Assembly (NCBI GenBank): GCA_943371235.1
Contig: CALRTZ010000007.1
Location: 21,532 to 85,531, forward strand
Length of the DNA: 64,000 nucleotides
Origin: CAJBVG01 sp943371235
GTDB lineage: Bacteria; Bacteroidota; Bacteroidia; Sphingobacteriales; Sphingobacteriaceae
Direction of reading: 5' to 3'
Shown here: piece by piece, positions 44,203-55,200 of the stretch
Numbering within the stretch: position 1 is the stretch's first letter
Layout of the letters: each line of letters opens with the position of its first letter
Notes under the pieces: generated by a model
Seen by the model: the letters and a program-made list of their open reading frames with translations, nothing else
What the model was told of the DNA's origin: nothing
Databases searched by the model: none
Program-made: the position numbers and the translations under genes

Positions 44203-45627
44203 TTGAGAAACTATCAATCATTAGCAGAGGTACGTTCGGATATTAAGGAGGGGAAAACCACTGTTCAAGCCTTAGTAAATTATTATCTCGAGAGAATAAA
44301 TGCCAATACTGAATTAAACGCTTTTATAGAAGTGTATGGTTCGGAAGCGCAGGAGCGTGCAAAATTAATCGACGATAAAATAGCCAATGGCACAGCCGGT
44401 AAATTAGCAGGTATGGTGATGAGTATTAAGGATATGATATGTTATAAAAACCATAAAGTATCTGCATCATCAAAAATATTAGAAGGATTTGAATCTCTTT
44501 TTTCATCAACTGTTGTAGAAAGAATTTTAGCGGAAGATGCCATTATAATTGGTCGCGTAAACTGCGATGAGTTTGCCATGGGAGCATCCAATGAAACTTC
44601 ACATTACGGTAGTGTAAAAAATTATCAGAATACAAAATTAGTACCAGGTGGATCATCAGGAGGATCGGCAGTTTCTGTGCAAGCAGATTTATGTTTAGCC
44701 TCTTTAGGAACTGATACAGGCGGCTCTGTTCGTCAACCAGCAGCATTCTGCGGTGTGGTAGGCTTAAAGCCAACCTATGGTAGGGTTTCACGCTGGGGGG
44801 TTATTGCATATGCTTCATCATTCGACCAAGTTGGGCCGATTACAAAATCGGTAGAAGACTCGGCATTATTACTAGAAGTAATTGCGGGCAAAGACGAGCA
44901 TGATAGCACGGTTTCAACCAAAGAAGTTCCATCTTATACCTCTAATTTAAACCTCCATACAAAACCTAGAGTTGCTTATTTGCACGAGGCTTTACATGCA
45001 GAAGGTTTAGACCCTGAAGTAAAACAAATGATGGTTGATAAAATTGAATACCTAAAGTCGCAAGGATTTGTGGTGGAAGAAGTTCAATTTCCATTATTGA
45101 AATATGCAGTACCTACTTATTATGTGTTGACTACTGCCGAAGCATCTTCTAACTTATCCAGATATGATGGGGTGCATTTCGGTTACAGAAGCAAAAATGC
45201 TACAGATTTAGAATCTACTTATAAGCTTTCTAGAACAGAAGGTTTTGGGGAGGAAGTAAAACGTAGAATTATGTTAGGCACTTTTGTGCTAAGCGCTGGG
45301 TATTACGATGCATATTATGCAAAAGCACAAAAAGTACGACGTTTAATTCGCGATAAATCACTAGAAATATTATCAAACTACGATGTAATGATTTTGCCAA
45401 CAGCCCCAAGCACCGCTTTTGAGCTCGGCGAAAAAACATCGGATCCGGTTGTAATGTACTTAGCCGACATTTTTACCGTTCAAGCTTCTCTAGCAGGATT
45501 GCCAGCAATTTCTATCCCAGGATCAACTCATTCAAATGGGCTTTCTATCGGGTTACAGATAATTGGGAAGCACTTCCAAGAGCAAGAAATATTGCAATTT
45601 GCTGGTTTTTTAGAGCAAAAAAGCTAA
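44203..45627 (+). CDS. gatA: Asp/Glu-tRNA amidotransferase subunit A
   Basis: Glutaminase subunit of GatCAB, which converts Glu-tRNA(Gln) or Asp-tRNA(Asn) to the amide form. It has 474 residues. The amidase-signature Ser-cisSer-Lys triad is visible: Lys in VMSIKDM, the glycine/serine loop PGGSSGGSA, and Ser in GTDTGGSVRQPA. The TTG start at 44203 gives the standard N-terminus. gatB and gatC are not adjacent, which is common in Bacteroidota. Confidence 0.93.
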   Translation: MRNYQSLAEVRSDIKEGKTTVQALVNYYLERINANTELNAFIEVYGSEAQERAKLIDDKIANGTAGKLAGMVMSIKDMICYKNHKVSASSKILEGFESLFSSTVVERILAEDAIIIGRVNCDEFAMGASNETSHYGSVKNYQNTKLVPGGSSGGSAVSVQADLCLASLGTDTGGSVRQPAAFCGVVGLKPTYGRVSRWGVIAYASSFDQVGPITKSVEDSALLLEVIAGKDEHDSTVSTKEVPSYTSNLNLHTKPRVAYLHEALHAEGLDPEVKQMMVDKIEYLKSQGFVVEEVQFPLLKYAVPTYYVLTTAEASSNLSRYDGVHFGYRSKNATDLESTYKLSRTEGFGEEVKRRIMLGTFVLSAGYYDAYYAKAQKVRRLIRDKSLEILSNYDVMILPTAPSTAFELGEKTSDPVVMYLADIFTVQASLAGLPAISIPGSTHSNGLSIGLQIIGKHFQEQEILQFAGFLEQKS

Positions 45628-45709
45628 AAAATCATCATAAATAGCTAAAATTTACTATTTTGCAAGGATATACAATCAGAATGTAGCTTTTACATTAACA
45701 AATAATAGC

Positions 45710-47758
45710 ATGAAAAACATAAAATTTGTCGTTTCCGCGATTGCCATTTTTTTTACACTCTCAATCAGCAGCGCCAAGTCGAAAGATTTTTCAATAAAAA
45801 GTAAATCGAATCCTGATGACACTACTTTTGTAATTCCCGAAGTAGATTTATCAAAATTAAACACTCCCCCAAGATTTGCTACTGAAGTTTACAAACATCG
45901 TTTAGATTCTATTACTCGCAGCATCCCTTTGGATTACAATTCATATGTTCAAGGATATATTGATTTATATGCGTTCAGAAGAAGAGAGCAGGTGGAGAGA
46001 ATGTTGGGCTTATCAGAATTTTACTTTCCGATGGTGGAACGAGTATTTAAAGAGTACAAGATACCAGCGGAGTTTAAATACCTTGCCATTGTAGAGTCGG
46101 CATTAAATCCATATGCAGTTTCTCCGGTAGGAGCTACGGGCATGTGGCAGTTTATGTTTACCACAGCAAAAATGTACGATTTAGAAATTACTTCGCACAT
46201 AGACGAACGTCGCGACCCATACTTGGCAACACATGCAGCTGCAAAATATTTTGTAGACATGTATCGCAGATACGGCGACTGGTTATTGGTAATTGCTGCT
46301 TATAATTGCGGACCCGGAAATGTGAACCGTGCAATTAGAAAAGCAGGTGGTGGGCAAAAAACATTTTGGCAAATTCGCCAATATTTACCTCAAGAAACAA
46401 GAGGATATGTGCCTGCATATATTGCAGCAAATTATATAATGAGCTTTGCAGAAGCGCATAATTTGTATCCAACCTATCCTAGTTTTAGTTTCTTAACGGA
46501 TACTTTACACATTACTAAACCTGTATATTTTAAAGACATTGAGCAGTTGTGTGGAGTAAATGCTGATGAGTTGAGAATTTTAAATCCTCAATTTAAAAAA
46601 GATTTTGTGCCAGCATATACCCAAACTTTTGCATTAAAATTACCCGCTACTAGAAGAGATTTAGTGCATAATTTTAAAGACTCTTTGTACGCACTTTTCC
46701 CTACTGAAGCCAACGACCAGATTTTTGTGTTGAACGCAGACCCAATGGCAAAGTCGCGCACGGTATATAAAACACACGTAGTAACACGCGGGCAAACCTT
46801 AAGTAAATTATCTGCTAAATATGATGTAAGTGTTGCTGATATTAAAAAGTGGAATAATCTAAAAAAGAATGCATTGTATAGAGGCCAGAAATTGAAAATA
46901 AAAAAACAATTACAAGCGCCTACCCCACAAGTAAACACTTCAATTGCCAAGAATTCGAAGCCTGATTTGAAGACTGATTCTAAAGAAACTATTGAAACCG
47001 AAAAACAGAAAGTTACCTATGAATATGTAACTAAAAATGTGTCGAAAAAACATAAAGTTAAAAAGGGCGAAAACTTAAGTGTAATTGCTGATAAATACAA
47101 TGTTGGCGTGGCAGATATTAAGAAGTGGAATAAGTTGAAGAAAAATAGTTTGATGGCTGGTCAGTCCTTATTAATAAAAACTTCTGAAACAGTAAAAGTT
47201 GCTAAACGTATTCCAATTAAAACAGAGAAGAAAGAAATTGTTGAAGAGGCAATTGCAGTAAGTACAACAGCAGTTTCGGCTAATACAAATACTGAAGAAA
47301 ATTCGGAAGCAATAAAAGAAGAAACTCCTATAAAAGCTAGTCCAGTAATGGAGTTGGTTAATGTAGAAAAAATTGTAAAATACAAAGTAAAAAAAGGCGA
47401 TTACCTATCAACCATCGCTCAGAAAAATAAGGTAAGCGTACAGAATATTCGCACTTGGAATAACATGAAAAATTCTGTTATTAAACCAGGTCAGCAATTA
47501 ATCATTAAAAAAGTAGAACAAAAATTAATCGCAAAAGAAGTTAATCCAACTGAAAACGAAAAGGCGATTGCTAAAGTTCCAGAACGCAGTACAGATTCTA
47601 AATTTGTGTTTCATAAAGTAGAAAAAGGCGACACTTTATACAGCATCGCCAAGAAATATGCAGGCATGACAGTTGAGATGATTAAAGAACTTAATGGCAT
47701 GAAAAGCAGCGATGAATTGAAAGCAGGCATGCTTTTGAAAATTGCTAAAAAAGGGTAG
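45710..47758 (+). CDS. MltD-like membrane-bound lytic transglycosylase with four LysM domains
   Basis: A 682-residue exported enzyme that cleaves peptidoglycan glycan strands. A signal peptide (to about SISSA) precedes an SLT/transglycosylase domain (about 100-250) with catalytic Glu in VESALNPYAVSPVGATGMWQ and the structural AYNCGPGNVNRAI. Four LysM cell-wall-binding repeats follow at roughly 352-397, 445-490, 555-600 and 635-680 (HVVTRGQTLSKLSAKY, HKVKKGENLSVIADKY, YKVKKGDYLSTIAQKN, HKVEKGDTLYSIAKKY). MltD normally has fewer LysM copies. The stop lies in a hairpin. Confidence 0.93.
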   Translation: MKNIKFVVSAIAIFFTLSISSAKSKDFSIKSKSNPDDTTFVIPEVDLSKLNTPPRFATEVYKHRLDSITRSIPLDYNSYVQGYIDLYAFRRREQVERMLGLSEFYFPMVERVFKEYKIPAEFKYLAIVESALNPYAVSPVGATGMWQFMFTTAKMYDLEITSHIDERRDPYLATHAAAKYFVDMYRRYGDWLLVIAAYNCGPGNVNRAIRKAGGGQKTFWQIRQYLPQETRGYVPAYIAANYIMSFAEAHNLYPTYPSFSFLTDTLHITKPVYFKDIEQLCGVNADELRILNPQFKKDFVPAYTQTFALKLPATRRDLVHNFKDSLYALFPTEANDQIFVLNADPMAKSRTVYKTHVVTRGQTLSKLSAKYDVSVADIKKWNNLKKNALYRGQKLKIKKQLQAPTPQVNTSIAKNSKPDLKTDSKETIETEKQKVTYEYVTKNVSKKHKVKKGENLSVIADKYNVGVADIKKWNKLKKNSLMAGQSLLIKTSETVKVAKRIPIKTEKKEIVEEAIAVSTTAVSANTNTEENSEAIKEETPIKASPVMELVNVEKIVKYKVKKGDYLSTIAQKNKVSVQNIRTWNNMKNSVIKPGQQLIIKKVEQKLIAKEVNPTENEKAIAKVPERSTDSKFVFHKVEKGDTLYSIAKKYAGMTVEMIKELNGMKSSDELKAGMLLKIAKKG

Positions 47759-47791
47759 TTAATTAGCTAATTGACTAATTAGCTAATTAAC
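47758..47791. terminator. Hairpin containing two convergent stop codons
   Basis: Perfect 15-base arms (GTTAATTAGCTAATT at 47758-47772 and its complement at 47777-47791) around a GACT loop. The TAG of the transglycosylase overlaps the left edge and the TAG of the minus-strand cargo gene lies in the right arm. The stem is AT-only in its core, so its strength as a terminator is uncertain. The AATTAGCT unit is the same as at 12773-12810. Confidence 0.65.
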
Positions 47792-49162
47792 CGAAAGTTT
47801 GCTGCTGTAAACATTTGATCCTTGTTTTACTTGAATTAAATACAACCCTTTTTGCAAAGAACTTACATCTATTTTTTCTTCGGATAAATTGCTTGAGTTA
47901 ATCGAAATCACTAGCTGTCCGCTTAATGAATAAACATTAATAGTTGCAGCATTTGTATTTTTTGTTTCTACTCTAAAATAATCAGAGCTAGGGTTAGGAT
48001 AAACATTTACACTTAGTTTATTTTCGTTAATTCCTGTTGTTCCATTGTTGTATATGATAGTTTCTTTAGTAAAGTTGTACCACGATTTACCATCAAACAC
48101 TTTTGAGATAGACTCCACTAATCTGTTTTGAGAATCGTATTTATAATCTATCTTGCTTTCAGCTAGTACATCCCAATCGTTATTTACAAAACTTTCTACT
48201 TTGTATAGTTTTGGGTTATTTAACTGATCGTACTCTTCAGAAATTCTATATTGATATACCCATTCATTGTTTTTATATTCATAAGAAATTGCGGTAACAT
48301 TATTTTGTAATCCATATTGGTAAATTGCTTTTTGAGAATTTACAAAATTAGTTCCATCCCATATTTTCAACTCCATTTGAGAGAATTTCCCATTTACAAA
48401 ATCATGCCAAATGATGTTAGTATAGAGCTCATCGTTTTGGAAAGTTACACCGTCCCAAACCATGTGATAAACCGAGCTTATTTTTTGTTCATGGTCGTAA
48501 TCATACCCTTCTGCACTTACGTTTTTCCATTCGTTTTGATTGTATTCTTGAAATATACTTTGCTCGAGTACTAAATTATTAAAGCTGCTAATTGTTTTGC
48601 GGAAAGGCTCGTATTTTTTAGCAGATTCATTAAACAAATATTGAATGGTAATTTCTTCTGATGGGGTTTTCTTATCTGTTACTTGTTTGCTACCACTTAC
48701 GATTACCCAATTTCCGTTTTCGAATGAAAAATATTCATTTCTTACTTCAACTGCGTGCTCATTGTATTCTGTTTCCATTTTAGAATGTTGCAACCATGCA
48801 CCGTCCACATAATTATATTGAATATTACCAATGATTCTACCATTTGTAGATTTGAAAAAGGTTGTTCTCGAGATCGGGGAACTTTGTGCATCACGTTCAA
48901 TTACTTCTTCAGTTTCACCATTACTAAGGTATTTAACGTCTGATGAGTTGTTAAAATACCAATCTTGTTGATTCTGATCCCAGAAATAACGATTGATGGT
49001 TTTTGATAAGCTATTTGCTTTTTTAGCATCGTTTAGCTTGTGAAAATCGTTAATAGATTTTGATTGAATGCTTAAATCTCTAGTTAATATGTTTCTGTAG
49101 CTTTTTTGAGCCATAACAGGCGATATAATTAAGCATAGCAAATAAATAGTTAAGTGTTTCAT
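47783..49162 (-). CDS. T9SS-exported protein with repeated Trp/Tyr-rich strands
   Basis: A 459-residue protein from the ATG at 49162, which gives a clean signal peptide (MKHLTIYLLCLIISPVMAQ). A GTG at 49252 would add 30 unrelated residues. The body has repeated motifs of the type N.W....... Y.Y (for example NWVIVSGSKQVTD, EWVYQYRISEEYDQ, SWYNFTKETIIYNNG), suggesting a repetitive beta structure. The C-terminal 75 residues from VYPNPSSDYF are a type A sorting domain. No enzymatic domain is recognised. It is a likely client of SprA, encoded 3 kb away. Confidence 0.85.
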   Translation of the reverse strand: MKHLTIYLLCLIISPVMAQKSYRNILTRDLSIQSKSINDFHKLNDAKKANSLSKTINRYFWDQNQQDWYFNNSSDVKYLSNGETEEVIERDAQSSPISRTTFFKSTNGRIIGNIQYNYVDGAWLQHSKMETEYNEHAVEVRNEYFSFENGNWVIVSGSKQVTDKKTPSEEITIQYLFNESAKKYEPFRKTISSFNNLVLEQSIFQEYNQNEWKNVSAEGYDYDHEQKISSVYHMVWDGVTFQNDELYTNIIWHDFVNGKFSQMELKIWDGTNFVNSQKAIYQYGLQNNVTAISYEYKNNEWVYQYRISEEYDQLNNPKLYKVESFVNNDWDVLAESKIDYKYDSQNRLVESISKVFDGKSWYNFTKETIIYNNGTTGINENKLSVNVYPNPSSDYFRVETKNTNAATINVYSLSGQLVISINSSNLSEEKIDVSSLQKGLYLIQVKQGSNVYSSKLSVN

Positions 49163-49259
49163 TTTGAATAGTTTTTTGCAATAAGACAAGCACATGTTAC
49201 AGATACCCTTACTATGTAATTTGAAAACTTTTAAAAGCGCTTTTTTCAGCACGATTCCT

Positions 49260-49267
49260 TATATTTG
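49260..49267 (+). promoter_or_regulatory. Minus-7 box of the maeB-ruvA-sprA group
   Basis: Exact TATATTTG, 29 bases before the maeB ATG. No clear TTG at minus 33. Short gaps downstream (3 and 20 bases) suggest that it could drive maeB, ruvA and sprA together. Confidence 0.55.
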
Positions 49268-49296
49268 AAGCTTGTATTGGTTAGAAAATAAGAAAT

Positions 49297-51636
49297 ATGA
49301 GTAAAAATAATCGTAAGCAGGATGCATTGGATTACCATTCGCAGGGCAGACCCGGTAAGATTGAGGTAATTCCTACAAAATCTACAAATTCACAGCGCGA
49401 TCTTTCATTAGCATATTCTCCAGGGGTTGCAGAACCTTGTTTAAGAATAAAAGAAAATGTAGAAGATGTTTATAAATATACTGCCAAAGGTAATTTAGTA
49501 GCAGTAATAAGCAACGGTACAGCAGTTTTAGGATTAGGCAATATTGGTCCGGAAGCTTCGAAGCCAGTAATGGAAGGCAAAGGCATTTTGTTTAAAATAT
49601 TTGCTGATATTGATGTATTCGATATTGAGTTAAATGTTACCGATGTTGATCAGTTTGTAAACACTGTAAAAGCATTGGAACCAACATTTGGCGGCGTAAA
49701 TCTAGAAGATATAAAAGCACCAGAGTGCTTTGAAATAGAACGCAGATTAAAAGCGGAGCTAAAAATTCCGATTATGCACGATGATCAACACGGAACAGCA
49801 ATTATTTCTGCCGCGGCATTGTTAAATGCATTAGAAATTCAGAAAAAGAAAATTGATAAAGTAAAAATTGTAGTAATTGGAGCAGGGGCAGCAGCCATTT
49901 CTTGTTCTAAATTATACTTGGAGATAGGTGCAAAGAAAGAAAACATTGTGATGATAGATAGAGAAGGCGTAATTCGCTCTGATCGTACTGCTGCAATGGA
50001 TGAAACGAAACGTTTCTTTGCAACTGACAGGAAAATTAGCACACTAGAAGAAGCGGCAAAAGATGCCGATGTGTTAATTGGTTTATCGGGGGCAAATATT
50101 ATTTCACCAGCCATGTTAAAGTCGATGGCTAAAAACCCAGTGGTGTTTGCGATGGCAAACCCCGACCCAGAAATCGATTATAATTTAGCGATCAATACAC
50201 GTAACGATATTATTATGGCTACGGGTCGTTCAGATTTTCCAAATCAAGTAAATAACGTGTTAGGATTCCCATATATATTTAGAGGAGCCTTAGATGTGAG
50301 AGCAACACAAATAAACGAAGCAATGAAAATTGCAGCGGTGCGTGCCATTGCTGATTTAGCAAAGAAGCCTGTACCAGAAGCAGTGAATTTAGCGTACAAT
50401 CAAAAAAATATAACATTCGGCAAAGATTACATTATCCCGAAACCATTAGACTTACGATTAATTACAGAAGTATCATCGGCGGTGGCAAAAGCCGCAATGG
50501 AATCTGGAGTGGCTCGCTATCCGATAAAAGACTGGGATGCCTACCGTGAAGAATTGAAGAAGAGATTAGGCTTAGATGATAAGTTAATGCGTGCAATTTC
50601 TGTAAAAGCAAAAGGCAACCCTAAACGAGTGGTGTTTGCAGAAGCAGATAATTATAAGATTTTAAAAGCAGCACAAATTGTAAAAGATGAAGGCATTGCA
50701 TTCCCGATTTTATTAGGAAACATAGAAAAAATTCAATCACTAATTAAAGAACATAACTTAGATTTAGCGGATGTAAAAATGATAGACCCTCGTTATGAAG
50801 AGGAGCATTTACATAGTTTTGCAAAAGTTTTATTTGAAAAACGCAAACGTAGAGGCATTACCTATTACGAAGCGAAAAAGTTAATGAGAGATCGTAACCA
50901 TTTTGGTGCGATGATGGTGGAGGTTGGTGAGGCAGACGCATTAATTTCTGGGTTAACAAAAAATTATCCATTAACGATTCGTCCCGCATTACAAATAATT
51001 GGGATGGATGAAGAAGTAGAACGTGTTGCTGGAATGTATTTGATGTTAACGAAACAAGGACCAATTTTCTTGGCAGATACGACGGTAAACATAGACCCTA
51101 CGGTTGATGAATTGGTAGATATTACAGCGGTGGTAGCAAAGTCTGTACAGAAGTTTAACATTACACCGCGTATTGCAATGCTTTCGTATTCGAATTTTGG
51201 AAGTTCTGAAACGGCCAATCCTATTAAAGTTCGCCAGGCTGTAGAGAAATTGCATAAACGTTATCCTCATTTAATAATTGACGGTGAGATGCAAGCAAAC
51301 TTTGCTTTAAATTCAACTTTGTTAAAAGATAACTATCCCTTCTCGACCTTAAATGGTGAGCCAGCAAATACTTTAATTTTCCCGAACCTCGACTCTGGTA
51401 ATTCGGCGTATAAAATTTTGCAAGAGATTGGTGGTGCAGAAGCAGTAGGTCCGATTTTAATTGGAATGAAAAAACCTGTTCATATTTTACAGTTAGGTTC
51501 ATCGGTACGTGAAATTGTAAACATGATTACCATTGCGGTAGTGGATGCACAATCTAAAGAGGAAGAATTGAACGATGTTAAAAACGGTTCGCCAAGAAGA
51601 ACCTTGAAAGAAAAAATAAGCAGTTTGCGCAAATAG
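49297..51636 (+). CDS. maeB: NADP-dependent malic enzyme fused to phosphotransacetylase-like domain
   Basis: Oxidative decarboxylation of malate to pyruvate. It has 779 residues, the normal length for the MaeB fusion. The malic domain (1 to about 420) shows YSPGVAEPC, the catalytic/metal region MHDDQHGTAI, the NADP Rossmann motif VVIGAGAAAIS, and SGRSDFPNQVNN read here as TGRSDFPNQVNNVLGFP. The phosphate-acetyltransferase-like domain (about 440-779) is probably regulatory, binding acetyl-CoA as in E. coli MaeB. Confidence 0.95.
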   Translation: MSKNNRKQDALDYHSQGRPGKIEVIPTKSTNSQRDLSLAYSPGVAEPCLRIKENVEDVYKYTAKGNLVAVISNGTAVLGLGNIGPEASKPVMEGKGILFKIFADIDVFDIELNVTDVDQFVNTVKALEPTFGGVNLEDIKAPECFEIERRLKAELKIPIMHDDQHGTAIISAAALLNALEIQKKKIDKVKIVVIGAGAAAISCSKLYLEIGAKKENIVMIDREGVIRSDRTAAMDETKRFFATDRKISTLEEAAKDADVLIGLSGANIISPAMLKSMAKNPVVFAMANPDPEIDYNLAINTRNDIIMATGRSDFPNQVNNVLGFPYIFRGALDVRATQINEAMKIAAVRAIADLAKKPVPEAVNLAYNQKNITFGKDYIIPKPLDLRLITEVSSAVAKAAMESGVARYPIKDWDAYREELKKRLGLDDKLMRAISVKAKGNPKRVVFAEADNYKILKAAQIVKDEGIAFPILLGNIEKIQSLIKEHNLDLADVKMIDPRYEEEHLHSFAKVLFEKRKRRGITYYEAKKLMRDRNHFGAMMVEVGEADALISGLTKNYPLTIRPALQIIGMDEEVERVAGMYLMLTKQGPIFLADTTVNIDPTVDELVDITAVVAKSVQKFNITPRIAMLSYSNFGSSETANPIKVRQAVEKLHKRYPHLIIDGEMQANFALNSTLLKDNYPFSTLNGEPANTLIFPNLDSGNSAYKILQEIGGAEAVGPILIGMKKPVHILQLGSSVREIVNMITIAVVDAQSKEEELNDVKNGSPRRTLKEKISSLRK

Positions 51637-51639
51637 AGA

Positions 51640-52224
51640 ATGATTAATCATATTAAAGGGAAATTAGTGCAAAAAACACCCACACATGTGGTGGTTGAAG
51701 CATCGGGCGTAGGGTATTTTATCAATATATCATTACATACCTACGCTCAAATACAAGAGGTAGAATCGATATTGATTTATACTTATTTAAGCATTAGGGA
51801 AGATGCTCACGTTTTATATGGTTTTTTTGATGAAAGCGAACGCAGGTTATTTACTCACTTAATATCAGTATCAGGAATCGGCCCCAATACAGCCAGAATG
51901 ATGCTTTCCTCTATTTCTCCGCAAGAAATACAGGAAGCAATTGTACGCGGAGATGTAGCTTTGGTTCAAAAAATCAAAGGTATAGGTCCAAAATCGGCTC
52001 AACGGTTAATTTTGGAATTACAAGATAAGTTAAAAAAAGAAGGCTCTGGGACACTTTTATCACTCCCTTCGAACAATACAGCAAAAGAAGAAGCGTTATC
52101 AGCATTGGTAATGTTGGGTTTTGCAAAGTTGAGCGCCGAAAAAGCACTCGAACAAATTATCAGAGCGGAAGGATCTGCGCTTAGCGTAGAACGCCTGATT
52201 AAATTAGCACTCAAGAATTTATAA
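51640..52224 (+). CDS. ruvA: Holliday junction branch-migration protein RuvA
   Basis: DNA-binding subunit of RuvAB, 194 residues. It has an N-terminal OB fold (MINHIKGKLVQKTPTHVVVE), two helix-hairpin-helix motifs (VSGIGPNTARMML and IKGIGPKSAQRLI) and the C-terminal RuvB-contact domain (EALSALVMLGFAKLSAEKAL). It starts 3 bases after maeB and ends 20 bases before sprA. Confidence 0.96.
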   Translation: MINHIKGKLVQKTPTHVVVEASGVGYFINISLHTYAQIQEVESILIYTYLSIREDAHVLYGFFDESERRLFTHLISVSGIGPNTARMMLSSISPQEIQEAIVRGDVALVQKIKGIGPKSAQRLILELQDKLKKEGSGTLLSLPSNNTAKEEALSALVMLGFAKLSAEKALEQIIRAEGSALSVERLIKLALKNL

Positions 52225-52244
52225 AAGACCGTTAATTTTTTTAG

Positions 52245-55200
52245 GTGAAAACTAGTACTACAGGAAGGAAGTCCATTTTTAGGTTATTTATTACGGTGAT
52301 ATCACTCTTTGCTGCCGCATCTATTGTGTGGAGTGCTGAGTCGACTATCACTAAATTTGAATTGCCTATTATTTCAGCCGTAGATACAGGCACTAAATTT
52401 CAGGGAACCGCCACTGATAATGGACCGAAAAAGAAAATTGATTTACAAGATCCTCCCAATGTAGAACGCAAAGTGGAGTACGACCCCGAAACTAAAATGT
52501 ATGTAATTACAGAAAGTGTTGGTGGTAAATTTTACAAATCGCCAGTTTACATGACCTTTGAAGAGTACCAATTGTACGAATCAAAAAAATCTAAATTCGA
52601 ATACTGGAAACAACGCTCTGCAGAAACTCAATTAATTTCTCCAAATGGCATGGTACCCAAATTATACGTCAACAACCAAGTGTTCGATCGTATTTTTGGT
52701 GGCAGTAAAGTGGACATTCGCCCGCAAGGAACTGCCGAATTAATTTTTGCAGGTAGATTCAATAAAAACGATAATCCATTATTGAACGAACGTCAACGTA
52801 AAACGCGTCAGTTTGATTTCGATCAGAAAATACAATTAAACGTAACGGGTAATATTGGCGATAAATTAAAAACTTCTGTAAACTATAATACCGAAGCAAC
52901 ATTTGATTTTGAAAACCAAATGAAGTTAGAGTACACCGGTTATGAAGATGAGATTATAAAGAAGATTGAATTAGGAAACGTATCTCTTCCTTTAAACTCA
53001 AGTTTAATTAGTGGATCGCAAAGTTTGTTTGGGGTAAAAACTCAATTGCAATTTGGTAAGTTAATGGTAACATCTGTATTCTCTCAACAAAAAAGTGAGA
53101 AGAAACAAATTAAAATTACCAATGGTTCGCAAAAAACAGAGTTTAAATTTTTAGCAGATAATTACGAAGGGAACAAACACTTTTTCATAGCACAATATTT
53201 CAGAGATCAATACGACCGCTCATTAGATGAACCCCCAATTATAAAATCTAATATTTTAATTTCGAGAGTGGAAGTTTGGGTAACTTCTAGAAACCGTGTG
53301 GGCGATGAGAATACTCGAGACATTTTAGCCTTGATAGATTTAGGAGAGAACAGTAGAACGTACACTACCGATCCGAACTTAATTAAAAATGTTAGCCCAT
53401 ATCCGAACTCTGTTAAAACCGACCAAGTAGATGCATCCAATAATTTATTAGATATTATTCCAGCATCTGCCAGAAACGTTGGCGACAATTCATTGAGCAG
53501 TTATTTTGCAAATACTGGAGGTCCCGATAACTATGCCAGAATAAGAGCGCGTAAATTATTAGACAGAGAATATACATTCCATCCACAATTAGGATACATT
53601 TCTTTAAACGCTGCGTTAAATGCTGATGAAGTATTGGCCGTTGCTTATCGATATACTTTAAACGGTGTAGAATATACCGTCGGTGAATTTTCTAACGAGC
53701 GTCAAGAAACAAATCCTCCAACTGTACTTTATACAAAATTATTAAAAAACGTATCCTTAAAAACAAGTTTACCAACTTGGGATTTAATGATGAAAAATAT
53801 TTATTCGTTAAATGCATTTCAAGTAAATTCTGAAGAATTTAAATTGGATGTGATGTATTTAGATGAAAAAACAGCGAACAATGTAAACTATATTTCGGAT
53901 GGTCCGGCGAACGTAAAAAATCTACCGCTTATAAGAGTACTAGGTTTAGATAAGTTGGACGTAAAACAAACCCTTACACCAGATGGAGTATTTGACTTTG
54001 TTCCGAACATTACTGTGAACCCTGCAAACGGTAGAATTATTTTCACTAAAATAGAACCATTTGGTTCTTATTTATATGGCTTATTAGCCGCCGATGGCGA
54101 TACTGTAATTGCACACAATATTGCCTTTACAGAATTGTACGATTCAACAAAATTTAAAGCACAACAATTACCCCGAAAAAATAAATTCACTATCCAAGGA
54201 TCATTTCAATCAACCAGTAATTCAGAATTTTCTTTAAACGCCATTAATATTCCTCAAGGTTCGGTTGTTGTAAAATCGGGTACGCAGGTTTTAGTGGAAG
54301 GCCAAGATTATACGGTTGATTACAATATTGGTAGAGTTAAAATTACAAATGCAGCATTGCTGAGTAACGGTGCACCCTTAACGGTTGATTTAGAAAGTTC
54401 CACTTTATTTGGAGTTCAATCCAGAACTTTTATAGGTACTAGGTTTGATTATAAGGTGAACGATGAATTAAATTTAGGAGGTACATTTTTACGATTATCT
54501 GAAAGACCCTTAACACAAAAAGTAAACATAGGGGATGAGCCCATTGCTAATAATATGTATGGAGTTGATTTAAATTATAGAAGCGACTCTAGATTTTTAA
54601 CAACCTTGGTTGATAGAATTCCGTTGATACAAACAAAGGCAAATTCTAACATTACCGTTTCTGCAGAGTATGCACGATTAGACCCAGGGCACTCACGTTT
54701 ATTAAATACCGCAAATAATAAAAGTGGTATTTCATACATCGACGATTTTGAAGGAAGTAGATCGTCTATTGATTTAAAAAGTTCTACCGCTTGGTTTTTA
54801 TCGAGCACTCCAGCAATGTTCCCAGAAGGAAATTTGTTTAACGATTTAAGCTATGGTTTTAACCGAGCACGTTTAGCATTTTATCAAATTGATAATTTAT
54901 TTTACAGTAGAACAGATAACAGAACTCCTGTACATATTAGAAATGATAGGGTGCAATTGTCAAATCATTATGTAAGAGAGGTTACAGAGCAAGAAGTTTT
55001 TCCGAACAAACAAATACCTACTGGGCAACCTAATATTTTATCGACCTTAGATTTAACTTATTTCCCGAGAGAAAGAGGACCTTACAATTTTAGTGTAAGT
55101 AGGTTAAATGCTGATGGTACGTTTAAAGACCCGAATAATTCTTGGGGTGGTATAATGAGAAGGTTGGAGACCAATGATTTTGAAGCCTTGAACGTTGAGT

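Noticed and set aside
49163..49252. Longer GTG start for the T9SS cargo gene
   Set aside because: The ATG at 49162 gives a normal signal peptide directly; the extra 30 residues would block it.
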